Origin: Alteribacillus bidgolensis
Lineage (GTDB): Bacteria; Bacillota; Bacilli; Bacillales; Marinococcaceae
DNA: 64,000 nt
NCBI RefSeq assembly: GCF_002886255.1
Contig: NZ_KZ614149.1
Coordinates: 3,407,272-3,471,271 of the forward strand
Direction: 5' to 3'
Made by a program: the position numbers and the translations under genes. The notes under the pieces were generated by a model. The model did no database searches and was not told the DNA's origin. It saw only the letters and a list, made by a program, of their open reading frames with translations. Of the stretch, positions 31,545 through 40,910 are shown piece after piece; position 1 is the stretch's first letter; each line of letters opens with the position of its first letter.

Positions 31545-32309
31545 ATGAGCTTACCAATTTTTAATCTTACAGGTAAAACGGCTTTAATAACAGGAGGAAG
31601 TAAAGGAATAGGACTTGGTATGGCTAAAGCACTTGGAAAGGCAGGAGCAAATATAGTAATAGCTAGCAGGGGTGAAGAAGACCTTCAGAAAGCAGCAGAA
31701 GATATTCGTTCTTTTGGAGCAACTGTAAAGCAAAAGCAGACAGATGTGACAGATAAGAATAATGTAAACGACCTTATAGATTTCACGGTCCGCGAGTTTG
31801 GCTCATTAGATATTCTTGTAAACAACGCCGGTAGAAATATTAGAAAGAAACTTATCGATATTGAAGAAGACGATTGGAATAATGTTCTTGATACAAACTT
31901 AAAAGGGATTTTTCTGACTGGACAAGCTGCTGCTCATCAAATGATAACACAAAAAAGCGGAAAAATAATTAATATCTCCTCCATTTTCGGCAGAGTAGGA
32001 GGAAGTTTTCAAACAAGTTATGCAGCAAGCAAAGGAGGCATTAACCAACTGACGAAAGTTTGGGCAGATGAACTGTCTTTAGAAGGAATAAATGTGAATG
32101 CGATTGCACCTGCTTATATAAAAACACCGATGACACAAGGTTGGCTCTCTGATGAGAAACGATTCAATGAAATTGTTGATAAAACCATGATGAAAAGAGT
32201 GGGGGAGCTGAAAGATTTAGAAGGACCAGTTGTTTTTCTTGCCTCTGAAGCAGCTAGTTATGTAACGGGACAAATTCTTTATGTAGATGGCGGCTGGACA
32301 GCAAAATAA
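31545..32309 (+). CDS. SDR family oxidoreductase
   Basis: A 254-residue short-chain dehydrogenase: TGGSKGIGLGMA cofactor motif (residues ~17-28), NNAGR, catalytic Ser in NISSIFG, YAASKGG (Tyr/Lys) and a C-terminal YVDGGWTAK. Similar to KduD/FabG-like or gluconate 5-dehydrogenase types. It is the only intact gene in a run of relics and follows the acyl-CoA synthetase relic by 45 bp, so it was probably part of a fatty-acid or alcohol degradation operon. RBS GAGGG precedes the ATG. Confidence 0.88.
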   Translation: MSLPIFNLTGKTALITGGSKGIGLGMAKALGKAGANIVIASRGEEDLQKAAEDIRSFGATVKQKQTDVTDKNNVNDLIDFTVREFGSLDILVNNAGRNIRKKLIDIEEDDWNNVLDTNLKGIFLTGQAAAHQMITQKSGKIINISSIFGRVGGSFQTSYAASKGGINQLTKVWADELSLEGINVNAIAPAYIKTPMTQGWLSDEKRFNEIVDKTMMKRVGELKDLEGPVVFLASEAASYVTGQILYVDGGWTAK

Positions 32310-32434
32310 TACAAAGAAGGTGAAACAAATGAACCTGCAAAAAAGTTTGAATCTGAAACTAGAATGGAAGAAAAAAACAATTTTATTTCGAAACTAGCTA
32401 TTTACTGGTTTTGTCATAGCCAGTGCATAACTCA

Positions 32435-32875
32435 TCACAAACGTCGTAATAATTTGAGCTGTAAATTCAAGTAATTGCCAAATGCGTAAAAAGGATACTG
32501 TAAAGCAAACTGCCCAATACTGCTTGAAGCTTTCATTAACCCATTACCTAATTCTCTTACATTTCCATAGAGCAGTAATGCTGCTGTTAGAAACATGAAG
32601 TTTACCGTGTTAAGGTCTAGTGTAAATCCGTTTGTTATAAAGTGATTTCCTAAATAGAAAAGCCCAAATAATCCCCCAAGCAGGACAATTCCTCTGCTTC
32701 TATCAAGTTTGTCATTAGGGCTCAATTGGTTAGAAGGTGTTTCATCTACTTGTACAGTGGTTTCTTTTAATAGTTCGGGATCTACTTGTATTCTTTGTTC
32801 TGGTTTCTTTGGGTGAATGAGTTTCATAATAAAAGGCAAAGTAATGAAAATAACGACGACTAACAATATGTTCAT
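32435..32875 (-). pseudogene. AtoE-like short-chain fatty acid transporter relic
   Basis: About 146 codons resembling a central part of the short-chain fatty acid carrier AtoE: helix, IHPKKPEQRIQVDPELL linker, LDRSRGIVLLGGLFGLFYLG, then LDLNTVNFMFLTAALLLYGN and IGQFALQYPFYA, where the family match stops and a short unrelated tail follows. Real AtoE proteins exceed 430 residues; both ends are missing. Sequence upstream (32876-33003) contains another permease-like snippet in a different frame and a near-duplicate of a 15-bp segment. Confidence 0.7.
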
Positions 32876-33018
32876 GATGGCAGCCTCATTAATCAGCTGG
32901 GGACTGGGCTTAGTTGTAGCAGGATCTGATCGAATAACACATCCGTTCCTGTAATATTTGAACCTAGTTGGAGCAGGATTGTGTATTTCATCCTAAGATG
33001 CTTGTGAGATAGTACATA

Positions 33019-33777
33019 TTAATGAACTTCAGAAGGTTTAGGCTTTGATGCTGCCTGGTGTAACGTTTGGGGACGATTTTTAAAGGTGAATAGAAACAAC
33101 GTGAGAGCTGCTACAGCTACCAAAACTAAGCATATATAAAGATTGGAAAAAATGATATTATCACCATGTTTTGATAAGGGATTTAAAGTAAGTGACACAT
33201 TTTTAAATTCTAGAACAGCCCCAAATACCGCGCTGCTGACAGCTCCAGCCATAAAATTCAACAAGTTAAAAATCCCGATTCCAACCCCTGTTTCTCGCAG
33301 GGAAAGAATAGAAGATAAAATGTTTGCGGTGGAACTTTGGATAAGCGGAAATCCAATATAAGTGACGAGAAGAGCAAGAGCAACTACCCAAGGCGCATAC
33401 CCGGCAAAGGTGGAGATGAGAAATGACCCGCCGCCTAATAAGCATAAAGATAGAATAACCACAAATTCACCACCACGGCGTTCGACGAGTTCTCCGCCCA
33501 ATCTGCCAAGAAAACCAGCAATAATGGCTCCTGGGAACAGCACCATACCAATCCCTAAAGTGCTCATATCATATAATTGTCTCAACATAATAGGAATTAC
33601 AAAAAGAAGTCCAAACAATACACTTGTACCCAGAAAACTAGTAAGTATGGTGACTGTGTAATACTTGTTTTTTAAAATGTCAGGACGGATAAAAGGTTCA
33701 TTTGCTTTGATCGTTCTCCAAATAAACAAACCTGTAAATACAGCAAAAAGGAAAGGAAGAATGTATTTATGTAAAAA
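33019..33777 (-). pseudogene. MFS (14-TM, EmrB/TetL-like) transporter, C-terminal half
   Basis: About 250 codons covering the last helices of a drug:H+ antiporter-2 type carrier, from PFIRPDILKNKYY through MSTLGIGMVLFPGAIIAGFL, LSLRETGVGIGIFNLLNF to the C-terminus. The N-terminal half with motif A is absent: going upstream, the frame runs into a T-rich hairpin and then repeat R1. It could be transcribed but would not make a complete carrier. Confidence 0.75.
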
Positions 33778-33778
33778 A

Positions 33779-33818
33779 AGCAGCAGTCCTTCACTCCAAA
33801 GGACGTACTGCTTTTTTT
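33779..33818 (+). terminator. Terminator-like hairpin at the MFS truncation
   Basis: AGCAGTCCTT pairs with AAGGAC-GT-ACTGCT (small bulge), followed by T7. It has no intact + strand gene upstream, so it may be left over from deleted sequence. Confidence 0.5.
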
Positions 33819-33821
33819 CTT

Positions 33822-33920
33822 AATACTTAGGGAAGTTTAAATTTGCTAAAGGATCAAAGCATAAGCAAAACTACGACTTCCGCCATAAGGATTCGGCGGA
33901 AAGCCAAGTTTTTCTAATCG
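33822..33920 (+). repeat. Dispersed repeat R1, copy 2
   Basis: Best-preserved copy: blocks ATACTTAGGGAAGTTTAA, TAAAGGATCAAAG, ATAAGCAAAACTACGACTTC, CGCCATAAGGATTCGGCGG and AAGTTTTTCTAATCGT. AAAACT and AGTTTT can pair around a CTTCCGCC / GGCGGAAAG stem. Its end supplies the stop codon of cydS on the other strand. Confidence 0.8.
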
Positions 33921-34042
33921 TCAGCTGATTTATTTTCAAAATAATCTTTTCGCCGGCCGCCCCATAGGAAAACCCCTAGAACAGCCGCACCAAGTACTAA
34001 ATGAGGAGCAATCATAATCAATATATAATCAAGGTCAAACAT
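33914..34042 (-). CDS. cydS: Cytochrome bd oxidase small subunit CydS
   Basis: A 42-residue single-helix membrane peptide (MFDLDYILIMIAPHLVLGAA start, ending in a charged tail). It begins 17 bp after the cydB stop with ribosome site AAAAAGGAG, so it is part of the cyd operon. In Geobacillus the ~33-residue CydS packs against CydA as a third subunit; the LIMIAPHLVL core fits that family. Identification rests on size, topology and position. Confidence 0.7.
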   Translation of the reverse strand: MFDLDYILIMIAPHLVLGAAVLGVFLWGGRRKDYFENKSADD

Positions 34043-34058
34043 TTTTAACAGCTCCTTT

Positions 34059-35072
34059 TTATTTATTCCCCTGAATGTAGTCCGCATCAAACAAAAACAA
34101 CCGCATTAACAGGTAAAGGGAAGGTATCAGTAAAAGCAGTCCGGCAAAAAAAGCCATAATTAATGCTATAGCCATCGTTTCATTTACAAAGCCATCATAA
34201 ATGGTGAGATGAGGATATAACAAATATGGAAGGTGAGAGGCCCCATAACCGAACCAAGCACTGAAAAATTGCAGCATGACTAGAATAAAAGCTGTACCTA
34301 GGTGCCTTTTTTTATAAATGAAAAACATAGCTGCCAGAAAAAACAACAAGGATAAAATAAACATCCAGCTGATATCAAGCATACTGCTAAAATGTTCAGG
34401 GTTGTGATGACGTATTGCAAAGAAAATTAACACGCTTGCGAGTATTGTTGGGATCGACCAAAACAGTGTATACCGCCGGAAAAGCCAATAAGATGCAGCA
34501 TCACCTGCTTTATAAGCATAATAAGTTAAAAAAGAAGCAGAAATAAACAAAACACTGACAATCGCTAAAAAAACAACACTCCAAGAATAACCGCTTGTTA
34601 AAAGCTCTCCAAGCATTAAAGTGACATTACCATTTGAAATATCAAGATAGCTTCCTTCGGAAATCGTCAGCACAATCGTAAAAGACGCGGGGATCAACAG
34701 CCCGCTCATTCCATAAAGAAAAGAATAGATTTTGCTGTCTTTTGAACCATACGTGTTAAAGGCATAATACGAACCGCGGATGGCAATAAGAACGATCGAA
34801 ATACTTCCTGGAACCAACAGTGCGGTTCCGTAATAATAAGCAGTGTCTGGGAAGAAACCAATGATCCCGACAAAAAAGAAAACTAAAAAGACATTTGTAA
34901 CTTCCCAAACTGGTGAAAGATAGCGTTGTATCAATTTGTTCACTTGATAATTTTTATGGGAGACCTTGTTGTAAAAGTGAAAGAAACCAGCGCCGAAATC
35001 AACCGATGCAACAATCAAGTAGCCATATAAGAAAAACCATAAGACGCTGATCCCAATAATTTCATAACTCAT
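34059..35072 (-). CDS. cydB: Cytochrome d ubiquinol oxidase subunit II
   Basis: The 337-residue second large subunit of a bd-type quinol oxidase, with about nine transmembrane helices. Family blocks: FFLYGYLIVASVDFGAGFFH near the N-terminus (heme b595/d region of the partner), SPVWEVTNVFLVFF, and a C-terminal MAIALIMAFFAGLLLLIPSLY. The start overlaps the cydA stop (ATGA), so translation is coupled. The enzyme reduces O2 to water with high affinity without pumping protons. Confidence 0.93.
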   Translation of the reverse strand: MSYEIIGISVLWFFLYGYLIVASVDFGAGFFHFYNKVSHKNYQVNKLIQRYLSPVWEVTNVFLVFFFVGIIGFFPDTAYYYGTALLVPGSISIVLIAIRGSYYAFNTYGSKDSKIYSFLYGMSGLLIPASFTIVLTISEGSYLDISNGNVTLMLGELLTSGYSWSVVFLAIVSVLFISASFLTYYAYKAGDAASYWLFRRYTLFWSIPTILASVLIFFAIRHHNPEHFSSMLDISWMFILSLLFFLAAMFFIYKKRHLGTAFILVMLQFFSAWFGYGASHLPYLLYPHLTIYDGFVNETMAIALIMAFFAGLLLLIPSLYLLMRLFLFDADYIQGNK

Positions 35073-36421
35073 GTCCGCTCACCTCGATCTTCTACTCCTC
35101 TTTGCTCCAGTTCATGTGCAGCTGGGTTGTTATTAAACATTTTCTTAAGAACAATGGAGCAAGACAAACCGAGGATGGCATAAAGGCCGATAAACAGATA
35201 AAGCATAGCATCCACGTGATCAGATGTCGTTGCCCCTTCAGGAGTACGCATAATCCCATATAGAATCCAAGGCTGACGCCCGATTTCAGCAAACACCCAG
35301 CCAAGTTCAATCGCTAATATGGAAAGCGGTCCACCGGCAACAATGCTCCACAAAAGAACCTTACTATGCATAAGCTGCTGCTTTTTCCAGCTTAGGAGCA
35401 GGTATATCATCGAGACAAAGGCAAGATACATTCCTATGAAAACCATCCCATCGAAAAAATAATGAACGATAAGAGGCGGGGTATCTTCATCTGGAAATTG
35501 GTCCAGCCCAATTACTTCTGCTCCAGGAGTGCCATGTGCAAGAATACTTAATGCATATGGGATTTCCATTGCATACTTAATCTCTCCGTCATTTTCTAAA
35601 TAACCTCCGAGAACAAGCGGGGCTTCTTCTTCTGTCTCAAAATGCCATTCAGCTGCTGCTAATTTTTCCGGCTGGTACTCAGCCAAGTATTTTCCGGAAA
35701 GGTCGCCAATAACCACGGTAGCAATTGAAAACACAAAGGCAGACATCATTGTTAAATGAAGAGCTTTTTTATGGTAAACATGTCTATCGCCTTTTAAGAT
35801 CTTAAATGCCCCAATCATGCCAAGAACAAAAGCAGAAGTTAAGTAACAAGTGATAATGACGTGAGCTGTCTTTGTCGGGGTAGCCGGATTAAACATGGCT
35901 GCAATCGGATCAATGTCTGTAATTACACCATTCACCAGTTCAAAGCCTTGCGGTGCGTTCATAAAGGAATTAACCGTCGTTATAAAAAAAGCGGAAAAAG
36001 ATGCGCCAATGACGACAGGAATAATCAACAAAAAGTGTTTCATTCTGCTTTTGAACCGGTCCCAAGTATATAAGTAGATCCCTAAAAAGATAGCTTCAAA
36101 GAAAAATGCAAAGACTTCCATAAACAATGGCAGCGAAATCGTCTGACCGGCAAGCTGCATAAAGTTAGGCCATAGTAAACTTAACTGCAGCCCAATTGCT
36201 GTACCTGTCACTACGCCTACTGCTACAGTCACGACAAATCCTCTGGCCCACCGGCGGGCAAGAAGACGGTAGTGCGGGTCATTTTTACGAATTCCCATCC
36301 ATTCTGCTAGTGCAATCATTAAAGGTATGCCGACGCCGATTGTAGCAAATATAATGTGAAAACCGAGTGTAAGTCCTGTTAATATCCTGCTGTACACTGC
36401 TGGATCATATTCCATAAACAT
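35069..36421 (-). CDS. cydA: Cytochrome d ubiquinol oxidase subunit I
   Basis: The 450-residue heme-bearing subunit. Visible: SRILTGLTLGFHIIFATIGV (His19-type heme b595 ligand region), quinol/heme b558 parts with MEVFAFFFEAIFLGIYLYTW, a short Q-loop of the Bacillus type, and GRQPWILYGIMRTPEG near residue 390. The ATG six codons into the longest frame is used because AAGGGAG lies 8 bp upstream. cydCD, needed for assembly, are not in the window. Overlaps cydB by 4 bp. Confidence 0.94.
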   Translation of the reverse strand: MFMEYDPAVYSRILTGLTLGFHIIFATIGVGIPLMIALAEWMGIRKNDPHYRLLARRWARGFVVTVAVGVVTGTAIGLQLSLLWPNFMQLAGQTISLPLFMEVFAFFFEAIFLGIYLYTWDRFKSRMKHFLLIIPVVIGASFSAFFITTVNSFMNAPQGFELVNGVITDIDPIAAMFNPATPTKTAHVIITCYLTSAFVLGMIGAFKILKGDRHVYHKKALHLTMMSAFVFSIATVVIGDLSGKYLAEYQPEKLAAAEWHFETEEEAPLVLGGYLENDGEIKYAMEIPYALSILAHGTPGAEVIGLDQFPDEDTPPLIVHYFFDGMVFIGMYLAFVSMIYLLLSWKKQQLMHSKVLLWSIVAGGPLSILAIELGWVFAEIGRQPWILYGIMRTPEGATTSDHVDAMLYLFIGLYAILGLSCSIVLKKMFNNNPAAHELEQRGVEDRGERT

Positions 36422-36702
36422 TAGGCATTCTCCCTTCACGAATGCAGTATATATATACTACCCGTGTTTTGCTTACAATAAAATAGAGTCCTTATGTGAA
36501 ATATATCACAAACTGAAAGGTGTGAAAATAAAAAGGGGTGAGCATTTAATGAACGTTTATCGATTCACGAAACAGGACAAAAGAGACAATTCTCGTTTAC
36601 TTTCTGATATGATAAGATATAGTGGTATTATTGTGTACAAAAACATCTATTTTTCATTTAATACTACATAAGAAGCTTTAAAAGAATAGGAGCGTTAATG
36701 TT

Positions 36703-37479
36703 GTGAACATCGATATAGACGGGGTGAAGGTAAATTACCATGTCTCCGGAGAAGGAGCAAGCGTGGTGCTTTTGCATGGATGGGGCGCTAATATTCAAGC
36801 TTTTGCCCCTGTTCATCAATCGTTAGAAAAACATTTTAAAGTATGGACGATTGACTTTCCGGGATTTGGGGAAAGTGAAGAACCACCCGAACCTTGGACG
36901 GTAGGGGATTATACAGAAATGCTTGGAAAGTTTCTGAGCAAATTAGAAATTGATCAACCCATTCTTGTTGGACATTCGTTTGGAGGCAGAGTCTCTATAA
37001 AATATGCTTCTTCGCACACTGTTCGAAAAGTGGTGTTAGTGGACAGTGCCGGGATTAAACCAAAACGAAAGTTGAAATATTACGTAAAAGTATATACCTA
37101 TAAAGCTTTTAAAAAACTGTTGAAGCTGCCAATTATTAATAGGTACGAAGAAGAGATTTTAACAAAAGTTAAAGGGAAATTAGGTTCAGCAGATTATAAA
37201 AATGTCTCGGGTACGATGCAGCAGACAATGGTAAGGGTAGTAAATGAAGATTTACGCCACCATCTTCCTCATATTAAAGTTCCAACGCTGCTTGTGTGGG
37301 GGGAAAATGATGAAGCGACTCCTCTAGCAGATGGAAAATTGATGGAGGAAATGATTCCTGATGCGGGTCTTGTTATCTTAGAAAAGGCTGGTCACTATGC
37401 CTATTTGGATAAACTAAATCAATTTCTGATCGTGCTCGAATCTTTCCTTCAAAAGGATAAGGAGGGGCAAAGTTCATGA
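36703..37479 (+). CDS. Alpha/beta hydrolase
   Basis: A 258-residue alpha/beta hydrolase: LLHGWGAN oxyanion segment, VGHSFGG elbow (Ser92), acid in VWGENDEATP and His in EKAGHYAYLD. GTG start after TAGGAG. Its last 4 bp overlap the MurF-like ligase gene, so the two are coupled; this suggests a role at the cell envelope, but the substrate is unknown. Confidence 0.88.
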   Translation: MNIDIDGVKVNYHVSGEGASVVLLHGWGANIQAFAPVHQSLEKHFKVWTIDFPGFGESEEPPEPWTVGDYTEMLGKFLSKLEIDQPILVGHSFGGRVSIKYASSHTVRKVVLVDSAGIKPKRKLKYYVKVYTYKAFKKLLKLPIINRYEEEILTKVKGKLGSADYKNVSGTMQQTMVRVVNEDLRHHLPHIKVPTLLVWGENDEATPLADGKLMEEMIPDAGLVILEKAGHYAYLDKLNQFLIVLESFLQKDKEGQSS

Positions 37480-39062
37480 TAGCTGTTTTAATCATATTCT
37501 TTTTAGCTGCCTGGAGCTATTATACAGCCAGGCTGATCAAGAAAAGTGCGCATATGCTTCAATTAAATTCTTACCGAAACGAACGGTTTTGGCGCTGGAT
37601 GACTTCCAATTCAAGCCGGGTATTTCCTGCTCGCAACTACTTCCTGGCACTAGCGCTGCTCCCATTTTTGTTCGGAAGCTCTGTTTGGGCACTGCTTTTG
37701 GGAGCAGTTATTTTCGGGGCAATGGCGTTTGCAGTGAAAGAAGAGCAGGAAAAAAAGAAGCTTGTTATAACAGCAAGAGTGAAACGTTTGTTTATTACAA
37801 CTGCTATCCTGTACGTAATCACAGCAGGTGTCGGATTGCTGCTAGGAACAGGAGAAGATGGTTCCCTTTTTTGGTTCGTTCTTTTAACCATTGCAGCAAC
37901 CATGCTGACATACTTTTACACGATGGCAGCTAATGTATTAAACTGGCCGATTGAAAATCAAATTAATCAATACTACTTTCATGACGCTGAAAGAATTATT
38001 AAATCCATGCCTAATCTTGAAGTAATCGGGATAACAGGCAGTTATGGTAAAACAAGTACAAAACATATTTTAGAAACCGTTCTGTCTTCTCAGTTCAACG
38101 TGTTAATGACACCAGAAAGCTATAATACGAAAATGGGAGTTACTAGAACCATCCGTTCTATGCTTAAACCGTATCATGACATCTTTATTGCTGAAATGGG
38201 AGCAAAACAAGAGAATGATATTCAAGAAATATGCGAACTCGTTCATCAAAAATATGGGATCCTTACCGCTATTGGTGAACAGCATTTAGAAACATTTAAG
38301 ACGTTAGAAAACATTAAAAAGACAAAGTTTGAATTGATAGAGACCCTTCCGCATGAAGGGACGGCTTTTCTAAACAAAGATGATAAAAACATCATGTCCT
38401 ATGAGCAGCGCAACAAATGCCGGACAATTTTTTACGGGATTGAAGCGGTTGACCTTCATTATCGTGCAGCAGACATCCGTTATTCCTCAAAAGGTTCAGA
38501 GTTTATGGTATACAAATACGACGGCAGTACTGTGCAGATCCAAACCAAGCTGCTGGGACGTCATAACATCTATAATATTTTAGCAGCTATTGCTATCGGG
38601 TCGGAAAAAGGGATACCTCTAGAAAAGATAGCACGGGCGATTAAGAATGTTCAGCCAGTAGAGCATCGACTTGAACTGAAAAAAACTTCTGGAAACATAA
38701 CCATTATTGATGACAGTTTTAATTCCAACCCTGTGGGGTCGCGCATGGCTCTTGAAGTACTAGGACAAATGCCTGAACACAAAATTTTAGTTACACCTGG
38801 AATGATAGAGCTAGGGGAAAAAGAATACGAATTAAATAAAGCATTTGCTGAATATGCGGCAGAAGTATGTGACTTTGTCATACTAGTTGGGAAAAAACAA
38901 ACTCGTCCATTACAGGATGGTTTGGTTGAAAAAGGATACCCTGAAGACCAATATTATGTTGCGGCTAATCTTCAGGATGCGTTGGATAAAATGAACCAAG
39001 CGGCCGTAAAAAAATCGGTGGTACTGTTGGAAAATGATTTACCGGATACTTTTAATGAGTGA
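37476..39062 (+). CDS. Membrane-anchored MurF-like Mur ligase
   Basis: A 528-residue protein: ~155 residues with four or five hydrophobic segments (2-18, 56-67, 69-86, 105-124, 132-150), then a Mur ligase with ATP loop GITGSYGKTS (residues 185-194), the MGAKQENDI and GEQHLETF segments of MurF, and DDSFNSNP. Canonical MurF is soluble, ~450 residues, and has an N-terminal substrate domain; here that domain is replaced by membrane helices. With ddl next to it, D-Ala-D-Ala addition or recycling at the membrane is possible, but the acceptor is uncertain. RBS AAGGAGGGG lies inside the preceding gene. Confidence 0.82.
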   Translation: MIAVLIIFFLAAWSYYTARLIKKSAHMLQLNSYRNERFWRWMTSNSSRVFPARNYFLALALLPFLFGSSVWALLLGAVIFGAMAFAVKEEQEKKKLVITARVKRLFITTAILYVITAGVGLLLGTGEDGSLFWFVLLTIAATMLTYFYTMAANVLNWPIENQINQYYFHDAERIIKSMPNLEVIGITGSYGKTSTKHILETVLSSQFNVLMTPESYNTKMGVTRTIRSMLKPYHDIFIAEMGAKQENDIQEICELVHQKYGILTAIGEQHLETFKTLENIKKTKFELIETLPHEGTAFLNKDDKNIMSYEQRNKCRTIFYGIEAVDLHYRAADIRYSSKGSEFMVYKYDGSTVQIQTKLLGRHNIYNILAAIAIGSEKGIPLEKIARAIKNVQPVEHRLELKKTSGNITIIDDSFNSNPVGSRMALEVLGQMPEHKILVTPGMIELGEKEYELNKAFAEYAAEVCDFVILVGKKQTRPLQDGLVEKGYPEDQYYVAANLQDALDKMNQAAVKKSVVLLENDLPDTFNE

Positions 39063-39082
39063 GGAAGAGAGGGAAAACCGTA

Positions 39083-40291
39083 ATGAAAACCAGAGTGGGT
39101 GTAGTTTTTGGCGGAGTTTCGGTCGAGCATGAGGTGTCCGTTATCTCTGCTCTTCAAGCAATCAAAGCAATGGATGACAACCAATATGAGGCAGTTCCTG
39201 TTTACATCAGCAAAGATAGAAACTGGTACACCGGGGAAGAGCTCCTTGACATTGAAGCATATAAAGATTTAAAGCAGCTTTTGCAAAACGCTCAAAAAGT
39301 CTCGATAACTAAATCGGATAACGGAAACGTAATATTGCAGAAAGATCCGGTTCCTAAGTTCGGTAAGCGTTCTGTTGCAGAGATCGATGTGGCTTTTCCA
39401 ATTGTTCACGGAACATTTGGTGAGGATGGGGTTTTGCAGGGCCTTTTTGAGTTATACGACCTTCCTTATGTTGGCTGTGACGTAATGTCATCTGCCGCCG
39501 GCATGGATAAAGTGATGATGAAGCAAATACTTAGAGATTCTAAACTTCCTGTTTTAGATTATGTTTGGTTTCACAGCAGTCATTGGACAGACGATAGTGA
39601 AGATATTATAACTATGATCGAAGAACGTCTCGGTTTTCCAGTCATTGTAAAACCTGCAAATTTGGGTTCTAGTGTTGGGATTAATAAAGCCCAAACTCGT
39701 GAGGAACTTGAAGAAGCAGTCGAAGAAGCAATGTCCTTTGCGTCGAAAATTTTAGTAGAATATATGGTTCAAGATATGAAAGAAGTAAACTGCTCGGTTC
39801 TTGGGGATTATGAAGAAGTGGAAGCTTCTGTGATTGAAGAAGTATTGAAATCGGAGGAAATATTAAGTTATCAGGATAAATATCAAGGCGGTGGAAAAGG
39901 AGCAGATGCAGCAAAAGGAATGGAGAGCACAGATCGTGTGATTCCTGCCCCTCTTGACGATAAGAGTACGACAGAAGTTCAGGAACTCGCAAAAGACACG
40001 TTTCAAATTCTTGGCTGCAGTGGAGTTTCTCGTATTGACTTTTTAATTGATCAAACGGAAAATAAGGTTTACGTGAATGAAATTAATACGATTCCTGGTT
40101 CCTTGTCTTTTTATCTATGGGATCCAGCAGGCAAAAACTATACACAATTAACTCACCAGCTTATTCAGCTTGCTTTAAAACGAAAGCGCGAACGAGATAA
40201 GCTGACATTCTCGATTGACTCTAACCTTTTCTCTCTGCAAAGCGCAGAAGGAGTAAAAGGTGGATCTAAGTCGAATAAACCAAATGCATAG
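39083..40291 (+). CDS. ddl: D-alanine--D-alanine ligase
   Basis: An ATP-grasp ligase of 402 residues that makes the D-Ala-D-Ala dipeptide for peptidoglycan. Motifs: VVFGGVSVEHEVSVISA (N-terminal substrate loop), HGTFGEDGVLQG, KPANLGSSVG, RIDFLID and VNEINTIPGSLSFYLWDPAG (Mg ligands). The C-terminus has ~40 extra residues of low complexity. ATG 39083 is used, ~9 bp after AGGAAGAGAGGG; the upstream GTG overlaps the preceding gene. A terminator follows. Confidence 0.93.
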   Translation: MKTRVGVVFGGVSVEHEVSVISALQAIKAMDDNQYEAVPVYISKDRNWYTGEELLDIEAYKDLKQLLQNAQKVSITKSDNGNVILQKDPVPKFGKRSVAEIDVAFPIVHGTFGEDGVLQGLFELYDLPYVGCDVMSSAAGMDKVMMKQILRDSKLPVLDYVWFHSSHWTDDSEDIITMIEERLGFPVIVKPANLGSSVGINKAQTREELEEAVEEAMSFASKILVEYMVQDMKEVNCSVLGDYEEVEASVIEEVLKSEEILSYQDKYQGGGKGADAAKGMESTDRVIPAPLDDKSTTEVQELAKDTFQILGCSGVSRIDFLIDQTENKVYVNEINTIPGSLSFYLWDPAGKNYTQLTHQLIQLALKRKRERDKLTFSIDSNLFSLQSAEGVKGGSKSNKPNA

Positions 40292-40298
40292 TATTTAA

Positions 40299-40336
40299 TA
40301 AAGAAACCGTCCGAACGAAAGGGGCGGTTTCTTTAT
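40299..40336 (+). terminator. Terminator of ddl
   Basis: TAAAGAAACCG / CGGTTTCTTTA stem with ~15-nt loop, T-rich 3' arm. Confidence 0.85.
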
Positions 40337-40385
40337 TGCACTTTTATTTTTGGTAAAAAGTAAAGAAAACGAGGAAAATCAACGG

Positions 40386-40462
40386 ACAGAACGTATTTTT
40401 ACGCGATGTGAGGGCTTTTACGACCAGGATAGAACGTTCACAAACGATGCAGAAGGTTCTTT
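40386..40462 (+). repeat. Dispersed repeat R2, copy B
   Basis: Shorter copy of the element at 8617: CGATGTG, CTTTTACG, GAACGTTCAC, AAC, GCAGAA, GTTCTTTT in the same order. It lies in the otherwise empty 420-bp gap between ddl and the tRNA cluster. Confidence 0.6.
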
Positions 40463-40685
40463 TGGTTTGTCGCCAAAAGACTTTGCCTCTTAAGGCATTG
40501 GTTGCATCAGCGTTTCCTTGTTTGGGCGTTTTTAGTAGACTTCCTTAATCTTAACCGGTATTCCTTTTTCAGGTGCTTGCAATTTCTTAGAGAAGGGAAG
40601 GATATTCATTTCAGGACAAACGACCTTTCTTATGTAGTGCAATAGATGTATTAAAAATAACTTCTAAAAAAATTAAAAAAAAACC

Positions 40686-40715
40686 TTGCAACAATTTAAT
40701 GCATTAAGATATAAT
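40686..40715 (+). promoter_or_regulatory. Promoter of the tRNA cluster
   Basis: TTGCAA, 18-bp spacer, TATAAT; 41 bp before tRNA-Glu. Confidence 0.7.
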
Positions 40716-40756
40716 ATCATATGTCAGCAAGAGAGGGAGCTTTTTCTTGTAAATGC

Positions 40757-40831
40757 GGCCCGTTGGTCAAGTGGTTAAGACACCGCCCTTTCACGGCGGT
40801 AACAGGGGTTCGAATCCCCTACGGGTCACCA
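40757..40831 (+). tRNA. tRNA-Glu (TTC)
   Basis: 75 nt with CCA encoded. Acceptor GGCCCGT/ACGGGTC, anticodon loop CTTTCAC giving TTC. Confidence 0.96.
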
Positions 40832-40860
40832 TTATTTTTCATTTTACATACAGAAAACCG

Positions 40861-40889
40861 TTGACAAAAATCCAATGGTTTGTTTAAAT
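40861..40889 (+). promoter_or_regulatory. Internal promoter before tRNA-Tyr
   Basis: TTGACA, 17-bp spacer, TTAAAT, between tRNA-Glu and tRNA-Tyr; the second tRNA may have its own start. Confidence 0.55.
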
Positions 40890-40910
40890 AGAACGGTGCC
40901 TTACTTAATT

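Noticed and set aside
36549..36671. 40-codon frame with a fair RBS between cydA and the hydrolase gene
   Set aside because: It lies in the promoter region of both divergent genes, and the product has no recognisable feature; possible but unsupported.
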